From Sporodiniella umbellata (lineage: Eukaryota; Mucoromycota; Mucoromycetes; Mucorales; Rhizopodaceae), in contig JAIXMR010000099.1 in the NCBI GenBank assembly GCA_025677835.1, positions 40,911-104,910 on the forward strand: 64,000 bases of DNA. The letters run 5' to 3'. A program made the translations under genes and the position numbers. Position 1 is the first letter of the stretch, and each line of letters begins with the position of its first letter. Shown in pieces: positions 52,302 to 62,958 of this stretch. The notes under the pieces were generated by a model. The model searched no databases and was not told the DNA's origin. It saw only the letters and a program-made list of their open reading frames with translations.

Positions 52302-55300
52302 ATGAACACAGATCCTCATGGTGCAATCAAGTTTGGCGAGTTTCGAAAGTACATGCAGAACAAGCAGGCTAAATTGAGCGCTCAAGAGAAAGAAATGTAA
52401 GCCAGCATTGTATAATACCCATTGTTTTTCTGTCAATTTACATTGTGTTTGCGTATTTAGTAAAAATCAATCCAGCCAAGAACTACCACAGATCTTTACA
52501 GGGCTTTCAATACACATCAATGGATATACAAAACCTCCCTCCTCTGATTTGCGTAAAACAATCATTCAACATGGAGGAAGTTATCAACATTATTGTAAAA
52601 CAGATTTGTACTACCGTTCCTTCTTATAAGATACCAACATCTTCTTTTGTTAGTAAAGAAGAGATCAGTTACTCATATACTTGCCACAAATTTAACAAAC
52701 TCCAAAATGCAAGAGTTTAGGTTGATAGTAAAAAAAGGAAAATGCATTGCAACTAAAGTAACTCGAAAATAAATCTAGGGCGTACAAAATTGTCCTGCCA
52801 GATTGGATAGTGGATTCAGTAAAAGCCAGACAGCTTCTGCCATGGCAAAACTATAGACTTGTCTATTCTGGAAGCCGGCAAAAGGAACTAGCTTTTGAGA
52901 AACGAAATGCATCACAAGAACATCAACCAGTCACAGCAAACCCAGGCTTTATCCAAAGATATTACGAGACATCACGGTTGCACTATTTATCCACTTGGAA
53001 AGCTGAGCTTAAGGAAATAGTGAAAAAACTAAAGCCCGGCTCCTCAGAGCTTAGCGTGGAGAAAAAAAGAAAAAGGGGTCATCGAGTTATAATGTAATTA
53101 ATTCTGCAAGTATGTATGAACAATAATATTTTGTACTATAGGCACATTGATTTCGATTGCTTTTTTGCCTCTGCCAGCCTTTTAAGTCGCCCTCATTTAC
53201 ATGACAAACCTGTAAGCTACTTTGTTCCCATCGCTGTCATTTGTTACCCAACGCTTTATTTTTTATACATAAATCTTTAGGTTGCAGTAGCCCATAACAG
53301 TGGTACTAGTGAGGTATCTTCAAGCGATATAGGTAATTGCGAGTTTGGTCTCATTTTATAAGGCTAAGAAAAAATTACCATAGCCTCCTGTAACTATATT
53401 GCTCGCTCTTTCGGCGTTTGTAATGGTATGGTGTAAGTTGTCCGTGCGTTTAAGACAATTGATATTGACCATGTTTTCTAGTATACAAACAGCAAAAGCG
53501 CTATGTCCAGACTTACAAATTGTCCCGTAAGTTTTTACTTCAGCTGTGTTTTTCAAGCATGTGTTTGTATGTATCTAACTGAAGATTTATATCAGTTATG
53601 AGTTTAATATATACAGATCTATATCAGAAAAATTCTACCAAGTAAACTTTCACAATATACAAGCTGCTCTTTTTTTTTAAAAGAAAAATAGATTCTTTTT
53701 CAATATACAGATGAAATAGAGGCAGTTAGCGTAGATGAGGCACTTATAGAAGTTGGATCGCATATCAACATACCATATCATGGAGAAGAAGAGGCACTTG
53801 CTTTAAATATCAGAAATAAAATACGGTCCGTTACAGGATGCGAGACAAGTATTGGCATAGGCTCAAACATTTTGTTAGCAAGGTATGAAGTCATTAAAAA
53901 GCAATCGAATTGTTTTTCTAAAAAAAAACTATACAAATATTAAAGGATGTCAACTAAAAAAGCTAAACCTGCAAATCACTTTTATTGCAAGTCAAGTGAA
54001 GATATAGAAGAATTACTAGCTTCTCAGTCAGTGACCGATTTACCAGGAGTAAGGAATTTAAGATCATACCACTATGTTACTTACTTTTTAACAAAAAGGT
54101 GGGTCATGCAACAGAAGAAAAACTAGTTAAATTGGTAAACGTTGTCTCTTATTGCCCTTTAATACTTTTTTTTATTCTTTTTTGATACAAACCATTTTTA
54201 GGGAGTAAAGAAAATAGTAGATATTAGGGACATAGCTCTTCACACGCTCAAGTCTACATTAGGACAGAAGTTAGGGCAGACGATATACCATTTTTCTAGA
54301 GGGATAGATCATCGTCCTCTTGCTGTATACCAAGAACGACAGTCTGTTAGTGCAGAAGTGAATGTAACAAAAAAAAAAAAAAAAAAGGAGAAAATACAAA
54401 TCGAACAAAAGCAAAAGACTTATGTGTGTTAGTGGGGAGTAAGATTTGAGAAAGAAGAGGTAGAAAAGGTAAGCCTTATGACAGTAAATTATTTGAACCT
54501 AATCGCAAAAGACATTTGTATACGACCTATGTAAAGAGGTGTCAGAAAGATTAAAAAACTGCGGAAAACGAGGGAAAACAATCACGGTCAAGGTATATAT
54601 ACTGGTATTGGTTTTGGTTCATGCTTAAGAGATACAAAAAATAGGTACTGAAAAGACAAGAAGGAGCAGAGGAGCCTAAGAAATATTTAGGGCATGGTAA
54701 GGTAGACTCTTTCTCAAAGTCGTATACGATGAAAGACCCTACAGATAACCTCGAAGTTGTTTATGGACATGTTTATTCACTGTTGAAATCCTTTCGATTC
54801 GATTGTAAAGATATAAGAGGAATTGGTATACAAATAACAAAGTTGGACATCCAAGACAATACGGAGTGCAATGTTTTGAACAAAAGAAGTGGTATCCCAA
54901 TAATGCCTACAGTTAGTCGTATCAAACAAAATCGCATGCTTTCAGTCACAGAGGAGGACTTGATACCGCACAAAAAAAGCAAAAACGCAGTTGGGCTTGA
55001 TGATAAAAAGAAGGAGCCAATAGTAAAAAGCAGTCAAGCGAAGGCAGAGAACCCTATTTAATGCATTTTTCTTTAGAATGTAGATCCAGAAGTTTACGCC
55101 GAGTTGCCTAAGAATTTACAGCAAGAGCTTGCATCTAACTATCAACTTGAATTTCACGAACCGAATGCAAACACGGCCATATCTCAAGATTCGCAATTGC
55201 CTGAACTTCCCCCTTGGTCCCAGCTTGATCCTATGTCACTTTTAGCACTACCCGAAACTATGAGAGAGCGGATTTTAAAGGCATACAGCGAAAAGAACAG

Positions 55301-55787
55301 AATGGCGCTACAGAATTGGCCACAGGCAGAAAGTGTTGGCTTCGAAAAGGAAAACAAAACTACCCTAACACAGATGCCTTCAAAGACAGCAACACACGCC
55401 CCTACCAAAAAGATGACAGATACCCCACGTGTATTTAACGAAACTCCCAAAAAAGAAAAAAAGAACCAGCCTTCTATATTAGACTTGGACACAATAGGCG
55501 AGCCTCCGTTTCAAGGATTGAAAGATATTGAAGACATACGCAACTTATTATCTGAGTGGGTAATGACCTTTGAGGATGAGCCTGAGTCTGAAGATGTTGA
55601 AAAAATTGAGCAGTACATAGTTGATCTTGTGAAACAGGCATATATAGAAAAAGCGTACTTGGTAATGAAGTACCTTGAGTACAAAACAAAGGACAGTAAT
55701 GTCAAATGGAAATTTCAAGTAGAACATATGAAGCAGTGTCTAAATAATCAAATAATGCAAACTTACCACGTTCCTCTAAAATGGTAA
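52302..55787 (+). CDS. REV1: DNA repair protein REV1 (Y-family polymerase, dCMP transferase)
   Basis: Seventeen exons: 52302-52396, 52461-52594, 52654-52720, 52779-53093, 53142-53211, 53281-53332, 53384-53432, 53482-53526, 53596-53641, 53692-53882, 53946-54048, 54099-54134, 54202-54363, 54433-54468, 54512-54592, 54645-55022, 55077-55787, 856 aa. An N-terminal BRCT domain (IFTGLSIHINGY...THILATNL...LPDWIVDSV) leads to the Y-family palm with HIDFDCFF (D207) and SVDEAL (D306/E307). The thumb helix-hairpin-helix (LPGVGHATEEKL) and the little finger follow. Two ubiquitin-binding motifs come next (PEVYAELPKNLQQEL and MSLLALPETMRERIL), then the C-terminal domain that binds Pol zeta and other Y-family polymerases (EPPFQGLKDIEDIRNLL to the end). 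Acts in mutagenic translesion synthesis in the nucleus. Two exons are only 36 nt. The BRCT-palm linker is much shorter than in human REV1. Confidence 0.94.
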
Positions 55788-56375
55788 AACCAACTATATT
55801 GATCATCTTATTTTAGTTCAAAGAGATCTATATTTATATATATATATATATGTATATAAATACCTCAGTTAAATAGCCATCATTTATATGATTGGGTCGA
55901 GTACATGTTGGGCTTGTTTTAGTATTTTTAACATGATTGGAAACATTTGCCCACTATAAGCACATACTACTTGGCACCTTATTTGTCCCCTCCCACTTTT
56001 TTTGTATCATAAAGAACAAAAGCGAAATAATTGAATACCCATTATATCAATGCTGTAAGTCAACAGCCAATTATTTTTTTTAAATGATTCATAGAAGCCT
56101 ATCAATGAGCCTAGTACTTTATTGTATTATAGTATAATAGAGGCTAACAACAGTCGGATTTTCAAACATGAGCCAAAAGCAATTTAACGTATTCTTGAGT
56201 CTTGCTAAATAACTAAAAATTTAATCTACAGTCCATACAATTTAAAAAATTTTGTTGACAAGAAATAAAGGTTCTTTTTATTTGCGATTGTTTTATTTTA
56301 TGCTACAAAAAAAGAAGGCGAAAAATAAGAATAAATCAACAGGCGGCTACTTGCTTAGGGCTTAGCCATGGTTTC
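55788..56375. other. Convergent spacer after REV1
   Basis: 588 bp between the stop codons of REV1 and the unknown 313-aa gene. Contains a short (TA)n repeat at about 55834-55856. Otherwise featureless AT-rich sequence. Confidence 0.6.
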
Positions 56376-57317
56376 TTAGGTGGGGGTTGGCTCTAAATGA
56401 TCTAGAATACATACAGTTCTTACATTGCCTTTTATGGGATGGTGTTCTTTTTTTTTAGGGTTGCATTGATTTTCCGAAAACCAATTGAAGGGAGGAGATA
56501 GTCCTAGTAAGCATTCGGGCAGATGAGAGCTATTAAAGGGAACTTCGCTATTTTCTATGCTAGATAGGTCATAGTCGTAATGGCTCAATAGACAATAATA
56601 AGAAGGCAGTGTAGTTTGAGCTTCCGGGACATATACTTGACTAGAGCTAGAGCTAGATACAAGAGATGTATTATCAGTATATATATAGTCAGCCTCTCCG
56701 TTTTTAAAACAATTGTAAGAAAAACTGGGTGCTGGCCATGACAAAGAATGATCCAATTGAACAATGTTACCACAAGGAACAGGCTCCACCATGAGCAGGT
56801 TTAACAAAGAGCTTTCTTTGACTGAGAACCTTGGTTCCACTTTCCTAAAACTCTTTTTATTGATTGGAGAAAGCGCAGTTCTAACAAATTTGGGTCTGCT
56901 TTTTTTGTGCGAGTTAGAGACAGAAGGAATGAGACTCAGGTGTCTATGTGTTGAGATAGAAGTCACCTTGGGTAACGGCTCGCTTTTTTTTATAGGAGTA
57001 AAAGCATCGACAATATTTTGGTCGTTTAGAAGATTGCAAATGAACGAAGACATGTCCTGCTGTGTCTTCTGTTCTTCTGACGTCTCATAAACAAGATCCG
57101 CTCGCATAAAGCCTATCATATCGATACTATGGCTATTGAGGTCTACATCATGGGGTATAATGTCAACAAACAGATTCGAGGCCAATTCATATCGCGCAGG
57201 CTTTCCTCTTGCAAATATCTCCAGTAGTTCAGATGTTGTTTTTTCGCCCAAGTTGACCCAATTACCATGACCAATATAAAGACGATAAGATCTATTTGAC
57301 GCAAGGGATGTTTCCAT
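56376..57317 (-). CDS. Hypothetical protein, 313 aa
   Basis: Single open frame from the ATG at 57317. I do not recognise a family. The first ~95 residues look ordered (YRLYIGHGNWVNLGEK, ELLEIFARGKPARYELASN, FVDIIPHDVDLN, MIGFMRADLVYE). The rest is rich in Ser, Pro and Lys with a poly-Ser run (SSSSSS) and no predicted membrane segment. Codon use and a length well above chance for such AT-rich DNA support a real gene. It is divergent from Rab GDI with 566 bp between starts. A regulatory or adaptor protein with one small domain and a disordered tail would fit, but this is a guess. Confidence 0.6.
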   Translation of the reverse strand: METSLASNRSYRLYIGHGNWVNLGEKTTSELLEIFARGKPARYELASNLFVDIIPHDVDLNSHSIDMIGFMRADLVYETSEEQKTQQDMSSFICNLLNDQNIVDAFTPIKKSEPLPKVTSISTHRHLSLIPSVSNSHKKSRPKFVRTALSPINKKSFRKVEPRFSVKESSLLNLLMVEPVPCGNIVQLDHSLSWPAPSFSYNCFKNGEADYIYTDNTSLVSSSSSSQVYVPEAQTTLPSYYCLLSHYDYDLSSIENSEVPFNSSHLPECLLGLSPPFNWFSENQCNPKKKEHHPIKGNVRTVCILDHLEPTPT

Positions 57318-57883
57318 ATTAGCAGTCTTTTGGTTTTTTCAAGAAAAAAATAAAATGGACTTAAAGTAAACATAAATAAGGGCGCTGGTATATATAGTAC
57401 CCCAAACTGTGGTCTAACACCGAAGTATAGGTTTGTCGTTATTCTTATTGTTGTCATTATTGTTTTTCAGCAGACTTTACGTCGCAAAGTCAAATTAATA
57501 TAAACAAATTGCTTATGACAACTGATTAGCTCTCAGATTACTCTTACTTTGAACCCTTTAAAAAAATGTGACAACATTCAACTTTGATGAAGTCAGAGGG
57601 GAGGTGAGAGGGAGAGGGGTGTCTGTGTTTCACAAAGTGCTCAAAAACTAAATACCGCATATATTCTCGTGTTTAAAAGGGAGACACGTTTTATTATAAT
57701 GCAGTAAATGGAGGGCACGTTAATAATTGGCTTAAATATCAAAAACACCCCCTTTTGTATCCCCTAGTTTGGGAAGTTTACACTGTTTTCTAAATGAAGG
57801 TTCTTAGGTATAAATAGCCTACAATCTTTTTTTCTTCTTCTTTTTATAAGCTTTGCTTTATTTTTTTTCTTAGGAACCAAAAG
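57318..57883. other. Divergent promoter region between hypothetical gene and Rab GDI
   Basis: 566 bp. Holds a purine-rich stretch (about 57592-57620, GAGGGGAGGTGAGAGGGAGA-like) and a TATA box for the GDI side (separate entry), then a T/C-rich leader. No ORF of note. Confidence 0.6.
57809..57816 (+). promoter_or_regulatory. TATA box of Rab GDI
   Basis: TATAAATA lies 68 bp before the ATG at 57884 and is followed by a pyrimidine-rich initiator/leader (ttttttcttcttctttttat). Spacing and context suit a fungal core promoter of a highly expressed housekeeping gene. Prediction from sequence only. Confidence 0.5.
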
Positions 57884-59428
57884 ATGGTAAGTGGCCTGGC
57901 CATTAGAAAAGGGCTGACGGTTTTTAGGATGACAACTACGATATTATCGTTTTAGGTACCGGTTTGACTGAATGTATCCTTAGTGGAATTTTCTCTGTAG
58001 AAGGAAAAAAGGTCCTTCACATGGATAGAAATGATTATTATGGTGGCGAGTCTGCATCCTTGAATCTTACTCAAGTAAGATATATGAAATCCTTCTTCTA
58101 CTGCTTTATAAACATGTACTGATGCTGCTTCTAGCTTTACCGCAAACACAGACCAGATGTCTCAGTTCCAGCAGAATTAGGACATGACCGTGACTACAAC
58201 ATTGATTTGATTCCCAAATTTATGATGGCTAACGGCGAAATTGTTCGCTTCTTGACACACATTGATGTTACTCGCTATCTAGAATTCAAGCAAATTTCAG
58301 GCTCGTTTGTGTACAGAGAAGGAAAAATTTCCAAGGTGCCCGCTACCGAAACTGAGGCCATCTCTTCATCTTTATTGGGCCTTGTTGAAAAGCGCAGAGT
58401 TCAACAGTTCTTTGAATTCATTCAAAACTGGAAAGACGACGATGAAACCACCCATAATGGTAAATGACGCTGCTCACTTTTGTGCTTCTTAAAACATGAA
58501 ACTGATGAGTAATATTAGGTTTGGATTTGGATCTAAATACCATGGCTAATGTATACGAAAAGTTTGGCCTTGAGCCTGCAGCGCAAACCTTTATTGGCCA
58601 CGCTATGGCTTTACATTTTGATGACGATTATATCAACAAGCCTGCTCGTGAAACAATTGAGAAGATTATCTTGTATGTTGCATCAGTTGCTCGCTATGGC
58701 AAGAGCCCCTACATCTATCCTCTTCATGGTCTGGGTGAACTTCCCCAATCTTTTGCCAGGTGAGTTGATAGATAAGTCGACATTTTACAAAGCCATAAAC
58801 TAAATGTGTTTATAGATTGAGTGCTATTTACGGGGGTACTTACATGCTTGACAAAGCAGCTGACGAAATCGTTTACGAGAATGGTGTTGCTGTTGGCATC
58901 CGTTCTGGAAATGAAGTTGCTAAGGCTAAGCAAATTATCTGTGACCCCTCTTATATTAAGGATAAGGTAAAGGTAACTGGAAAGGTCGTCCGAGCTATCT
59001 GTTTCTTAAAACACCCTATCCCTAATACATCGGATGTCGACTCCGTTCAAATCATTATCCCTCAAAACGAGCTGGGGCGTCAGCACGATGTTTACGTTGC
59101 AAGTGTTTCCAATAGCCACTCTGTATGCCCCAAAGATATGTATTTGGCTATTGTTTCCACTCTTGTTGAAACAGAGGACCCCGAATCTGAATTGAAGGCA
59201 GGTTTGAATATCTTGGGCCCCATTCACGACAAATTTGTTACTGTATCTAACATTGAAGAGCCTACTACGGATGGTGTACAAAGTCAAGTTTTTGTCTCTA
59301 AATCTTACGATGCTTCTACTCACTTTGAAACCGTGTGTGATGATGTTAAAGACATTTATCGTCGTATGACTGGAACTGACCTTGTCCTCAAAAAGCGTTC
59401 TGACGCTGAACATGTAGAAGAAGCATAA
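57884..59428 (+). CDS. GDI1: Rab GDP-dissociation inhibitor
   Basis: Five exons: 57884-57886, 57928-58074, 58135-58459, 58519-58759, 58816-59428, 442 aa, the normal GDI size. The first coding exon is the ATG alone; the intron follows at once (atg/gtaagt) and exon 2 begins with [17 protein letters not shown], the dinucleotide-binding-like SCR1. Rab-binding platform residues lie in [16 protein letters not shown] and in [17 protein letters not shown]. The mobile effector loop region [28 protein letters not shown] is also intact. GDI extracts GDP-bound Rab GTPases from membranes and recycles them in the cytosol; it is essential in yeast. It differs from REP/choroideremia by the absence of the long insert. 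Confidence 0.96.
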
Positions 59429-60198
59429 AAAATCAATTACCCTCTTACTCCTTCACCTCTTTCACTCATTAAGGATGTACCGTTGCAGTTGCTCCTAATC
59501 TTCTTAACATTTATTACCTTTAGTTCTTTTCTGCATGTTTTCATTAAAAATAATAATAATAAAGCTTTTTTATTATAAAATGGAGTGATGTACCTACCTA
59601 AACATACTATGATAAGACAGCGGTTTGAACGAAACCTAATCCTACCAGTACAGATTCTTAAGTTTTTGGCTCCTTTTTTACTTGATCAAAAACTCGCTTT
59701 TACGAAATTTTAAAAGCTTTCCTATTGAAAGTCTTTTTTTTTCTTAGAAGAACCAGATCGTTCCCTTGGCTTTAGTAGTGGCCATGACAAAGATATGGAT
59801 CAAAACTCTGCTAATATTGTCTTCATTTAGTGCAGCACCTTTATTTTTCGGGTTCGGACAACTACACTTAGACAAGTAGGCACCGAGTAAATGTATGAAA
59901 AAAAGTAGTCCTAGAATCGCAACACTTATCAAGATAAACAGAAATCTAGTAATATTCTCTCTTTTTAACCGTAAACTAGGGCCACAATAGCTCCCAACTG
60001 GGTCGACCTCAAGAATTATCAAAAAAATTTTGATGATTTAGAGAATAAAGAACTCAGCAGACTATTGTTAAAAAGCTTCATTGTTTCTTTAAGCCAATCA
60101 GATACATTCGCTTTCTGGGATTGAATCTGTCAGGGTTTTGAAAATTTTTGTGAGCAATCTAGCTTAGTTAACACTTGTTCACCCCCTTGTCACTCAAT
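59429..60198. other. Spacer between Rab GDI and bS18m
   Basis: 770 bp with the GDI 3' UTR (AATAATAATAAAG near 59552 may be part of a poly(A) signal) and the bS18m promoter. A possible small membrane-protein frame on the minus strand is listed separately. Confidence 0.55.
59744..60022 (-). CDS. Possible small membrane protein (or 3' exon), weak
   Basis: A minus-strand frame of ~92 codons without an in-frame ATG at its beginning. If real, it would need an upstream exon or begin at an internal Met. It contains one clear hydrophobic helix (FLFILISVAILGLLFFIHLLGAYL) followed by CSCPNPKNKG. No homology is recognised. It sits between GDI1 and the divergently read bS18m gene, leaving little room for an upstream exon. 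It could be a chance frame. Confidence 0.25.
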   Translation of the reverse strand: MIILEVDPVGSYCGPSLRLKRENITRFLFILISVAILGLLFFIHLLGAYLSKCSCPNPKNKGAALNEDNISRVLIHIFVMATTKAKGTIWFF

Positions 60199-60906
60199 AT
60201 GCTGTCCACAATCCGCACTTTCTCTACAGTTTCTAGAGCATCACTTTCTCCTGCCTCTAGTACAGCGCTTTACAACAAAGTAGTATTGGGGGGCAGAGAT
60301 AAGCGTAAGAAGACAAACAACAAGAGATGTAATTAGCCTTTAATTTCTCACCTGCTTTTTTTGGCTTTAGAAATCGAAGCTCAAACTTTATCGTTACTTC
60401 AAAGTAGCGTCAACAGTAAGTTGATGACATTTCAAAAAAATACTGAAAATAACTAAACTACCCAAAAAAAAAAAAGAGGAAAAGGTTAAAGTGAACTCTG
60501 ATGGTGCTCAACGTTATCAAAAGTTTCACCAAGAAGGCGACCTCTACCACCCAAACGATTTAAATGACAATCTTTATAGAGAGACATTGCGAGCACGTCG
60601 TGGAAAAACAGTAACACCTACTCAAGATCCTTTTGATATTCTCGGTCTTGATCCTCTTCATGAATACAAAAATTATAAACTATTGTCAAAGTTTGTATCC
60701 GACATGGGAAAAATTTTACCTAGAGAACAAACAGGTATGCATAGTTTACTTTGAGTAAAAAAAACGGAATTGAAGAGAAAGCTGACAAACTAAGAATAGG
60801 ATTGACTGCAAAAAATCAACGTAAACTGGCAAAAGCTGTCAAGCGTGCAAGAGCTATGGGCCTTATGTCAAGTACAAACAACCGCAACGACTTCAAGCTC
60901 ATTTAG
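60199..60906 (+). CDS. RSM18: Mitochondrial small-ribosomal-subunit protein bS18m
   Basis: Four exons: 60199-60304, 60371-60415, 60477-60734, 60800-60906, 171 aa. Starts with a mitochondrial presequence rich in Ser/Arg/Ala (MLSTIRTFSTVSRASLSPASS). The C-terminal bS18 core carries DPFDILGLDPLHEYKNYKLLSKFVSDMGKI and the signature LTAKNQRKLAKAVKRARAMGLM, close to bacterial S18. It binds the platform of the mitochondrial 30S-like subunit next to bS6m. The N-terminal extension is longer than in bacteria (~75 aa). The acceptor of intron 2 is preceded by an A run, not a pyrimidine tract. It ends 34 bp before the stop of the convergent NSE2 gene. Confidence 0.93.
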
Positions 60907-60940
60907 ACCTAGCGAATAAATATTGTTTTTACTCGTTTTA

Positions 60941-61867
60941 TTATTCGACATCATAAAACTCTGTTGTAGCAGAAGTCTGCTCCTCTTTTTCCCTTGCCCT
61001 TCTCACTTTGTTCTCCAGCATCTCATCATTGAAAAGAATATTCATTCTTACAATCTTGTCACAGCCTGAAAGTGGGCATCGAACTGAGCCGTTGTGATTG
61101 TTTAGTAGCTGTACAATAGCAGTCTTTGTATATGAATGTTTGCACAATTTGCTTGTCATAGGTGCTTCCAGCCAAGAAGTAGTAATAGGACACTTGAAAG
61201 ACAATTTAGTTCGACTCATTACAACTTCGTCGTCAGCGTTTTCGTCAGTAGTCAAAGGTGGCATTTCCTCTTCAGGATTATTAGCATTCTAAATAAGGCA
61301 TTATTTATGTTGATTCTTTTAGATCTCAAAAATGAAATACCCAAATAAACTGCCTATAAGCAGCATATCGACTGTTGGTGAGGTACTTTTCTCTTTCTGT
61401 TTTGTCGTTATATTCGGTTTCAAGCCTGTCTACCTCTGCATTAAATATGTTGACTGCGCTTTTCTAAAATAAAAAAAATCGTTGAGGATCTACGAAAACT
61501 GTAGATTGACTATATACCACTTTTTCTCCTCTGTCAATGCGAGTTATAATAGCTTCAATGGCTGTCTTTGTATTCTTCATGTTGGACTCAAGATCCACAA
61601 GATCTCTCATGTTTTTGTCCATTTCTGCAACCTTTTTTAAGCTATGAGTGAAAATGTATGGATTGATCAATAACCTTTTACTTTATCTGACTGATGAAGC
61701 TCTTCACAATCAAACGAATGAAGAGTAATAAAGTTTTCTCCTCTTTTTATTAACTGTATAAGGTTGTTGAGATTATCTGAAACGGCATTGATTTTAGAGT
61801 TGTTTTCTGGGTTCAGATGAAAGTCATCCAAAACTTTTTGAATAGAGACTTCCAAGCTGTCTGACAT
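60941..61867 (-). CDS. NSE2: SMC5/6 complex SUMO E3 ligase NSE2/MMS21
   Basis: Four exons: 61867-61682, 61631-61518, 61463-61341, 61288-60941, 256 aa. The N-terminal half is helical (coiled-coil arm contacting SMC5). The C-terminal SP-RING spans residues ~165-225: SFKCPITTSWLEAPMTSKLCKHSYTK, then RCPLSGCDKIV, with the single zinc site formed by the Cys/His residues. The protein sumoylates SMC5/6 and repair factors and is nuclear. Length agrees with yeast Mms21 (267 aa). The tail is acidic and Glu-rich. The junction between exons 1 and 2 (SDK/VAEMDK) is the least certain because several acceptors lie close together. Confidence 0.9.
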
Positions 61868-62958
61868 TCTTGTCGAAGAAAAAGCTATTTCTCTTCAGTT
61901 CGCTGATATCATTAAAATTTAATTTCCCACACGTTGAGTATAAACAAAATCATGTAAGAGAATTGATACACACCACAAAAATATTATACACTATAAAAAA
62001 CAATGATATACGCTTTTAAGATTCCATCAATAAAGAAAAATAGGTGTAAGTTTCCAGAACTTATAGTGTATATCATATCCCGACTTACTTAAGAATAATG
62101 AGTTACATATAAAAAAAGCCTAACAACTCGAAGTGCACGTCAAGTATGGAAGCAATCTCTCATATTCTTTAATCGGTCGTAACTACATGTATCACCTACC
62201 TAAGAGAGATATCTAAAATTATGTTGTTTGTATTTTATCTTTATTTTCTGGTTCTGTCGAAATTATTGAATCCTATCAAGTCAGTGAGCATCGTTGCATG
62301 AGATAAATTCTGGTGCACTGTATTCGCAATGTTAGCTAGTTTTGTAAAAGTATTTGGTGTTTTAACTGATGACATAGATAAGTTTTTAGTTAATTTCTCT
62401 CTTTGCATCTATCATTCGTAGTGCAGTAGAAATTAAAAATCTTTATTTCTTTTAAAAAGATTTTTTAAAAAAAAGCATGTTGTAAGTTTTTTTTTAGCAA
62501 CTTGCACCTTAAATCAATGTTAGTTTCTCTGAAAATTTTAATAACTAATGAAACCCTTTTGTATTATTATGAGAAACATTTAAAATAATATGGTTCCCTT
62601 TTTCTTTTTTCTTTCTTTATTGTTTTTAAATCTAAATATCATTGACCAGCGATTTTAAGCATTAAAATGCTACATTTGCTTTTTTTCTTTTTTTTTGTAA
62701 TAAAACTATCTAGTAAAACTAATAAATTGATTAAAAATAAGTGTATTATCTAAAAATAAAGTAACAATGAAGTATCAAAAAAATTAGATAGATTTTAGAT
62801 TGCTTGTGAGAAATCAGGCAAGAAAAAGACAAGTTTAACGAGACTGAATAATGATGGTTTTTATTTAGTTCTTTTTTTTTTTTAGGGGATTTCAGAGAAA
62901 TCCTGGTTTATTTAAAGTCCAATAGACTATTAAGGAATAAATATAGTAATAATAATAA
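61868..62958. other. Very AT-rich spacer before the retroelement
   Basis: 1.1 kb upstream of NSE2, ending at the poly(A) tail of the LINE. Extremely AT-rich from about 62340 onwards, with no ORF and no clear element. It must include the NSE2 promoter in its first few hundred bases. Confidence 0.6.
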
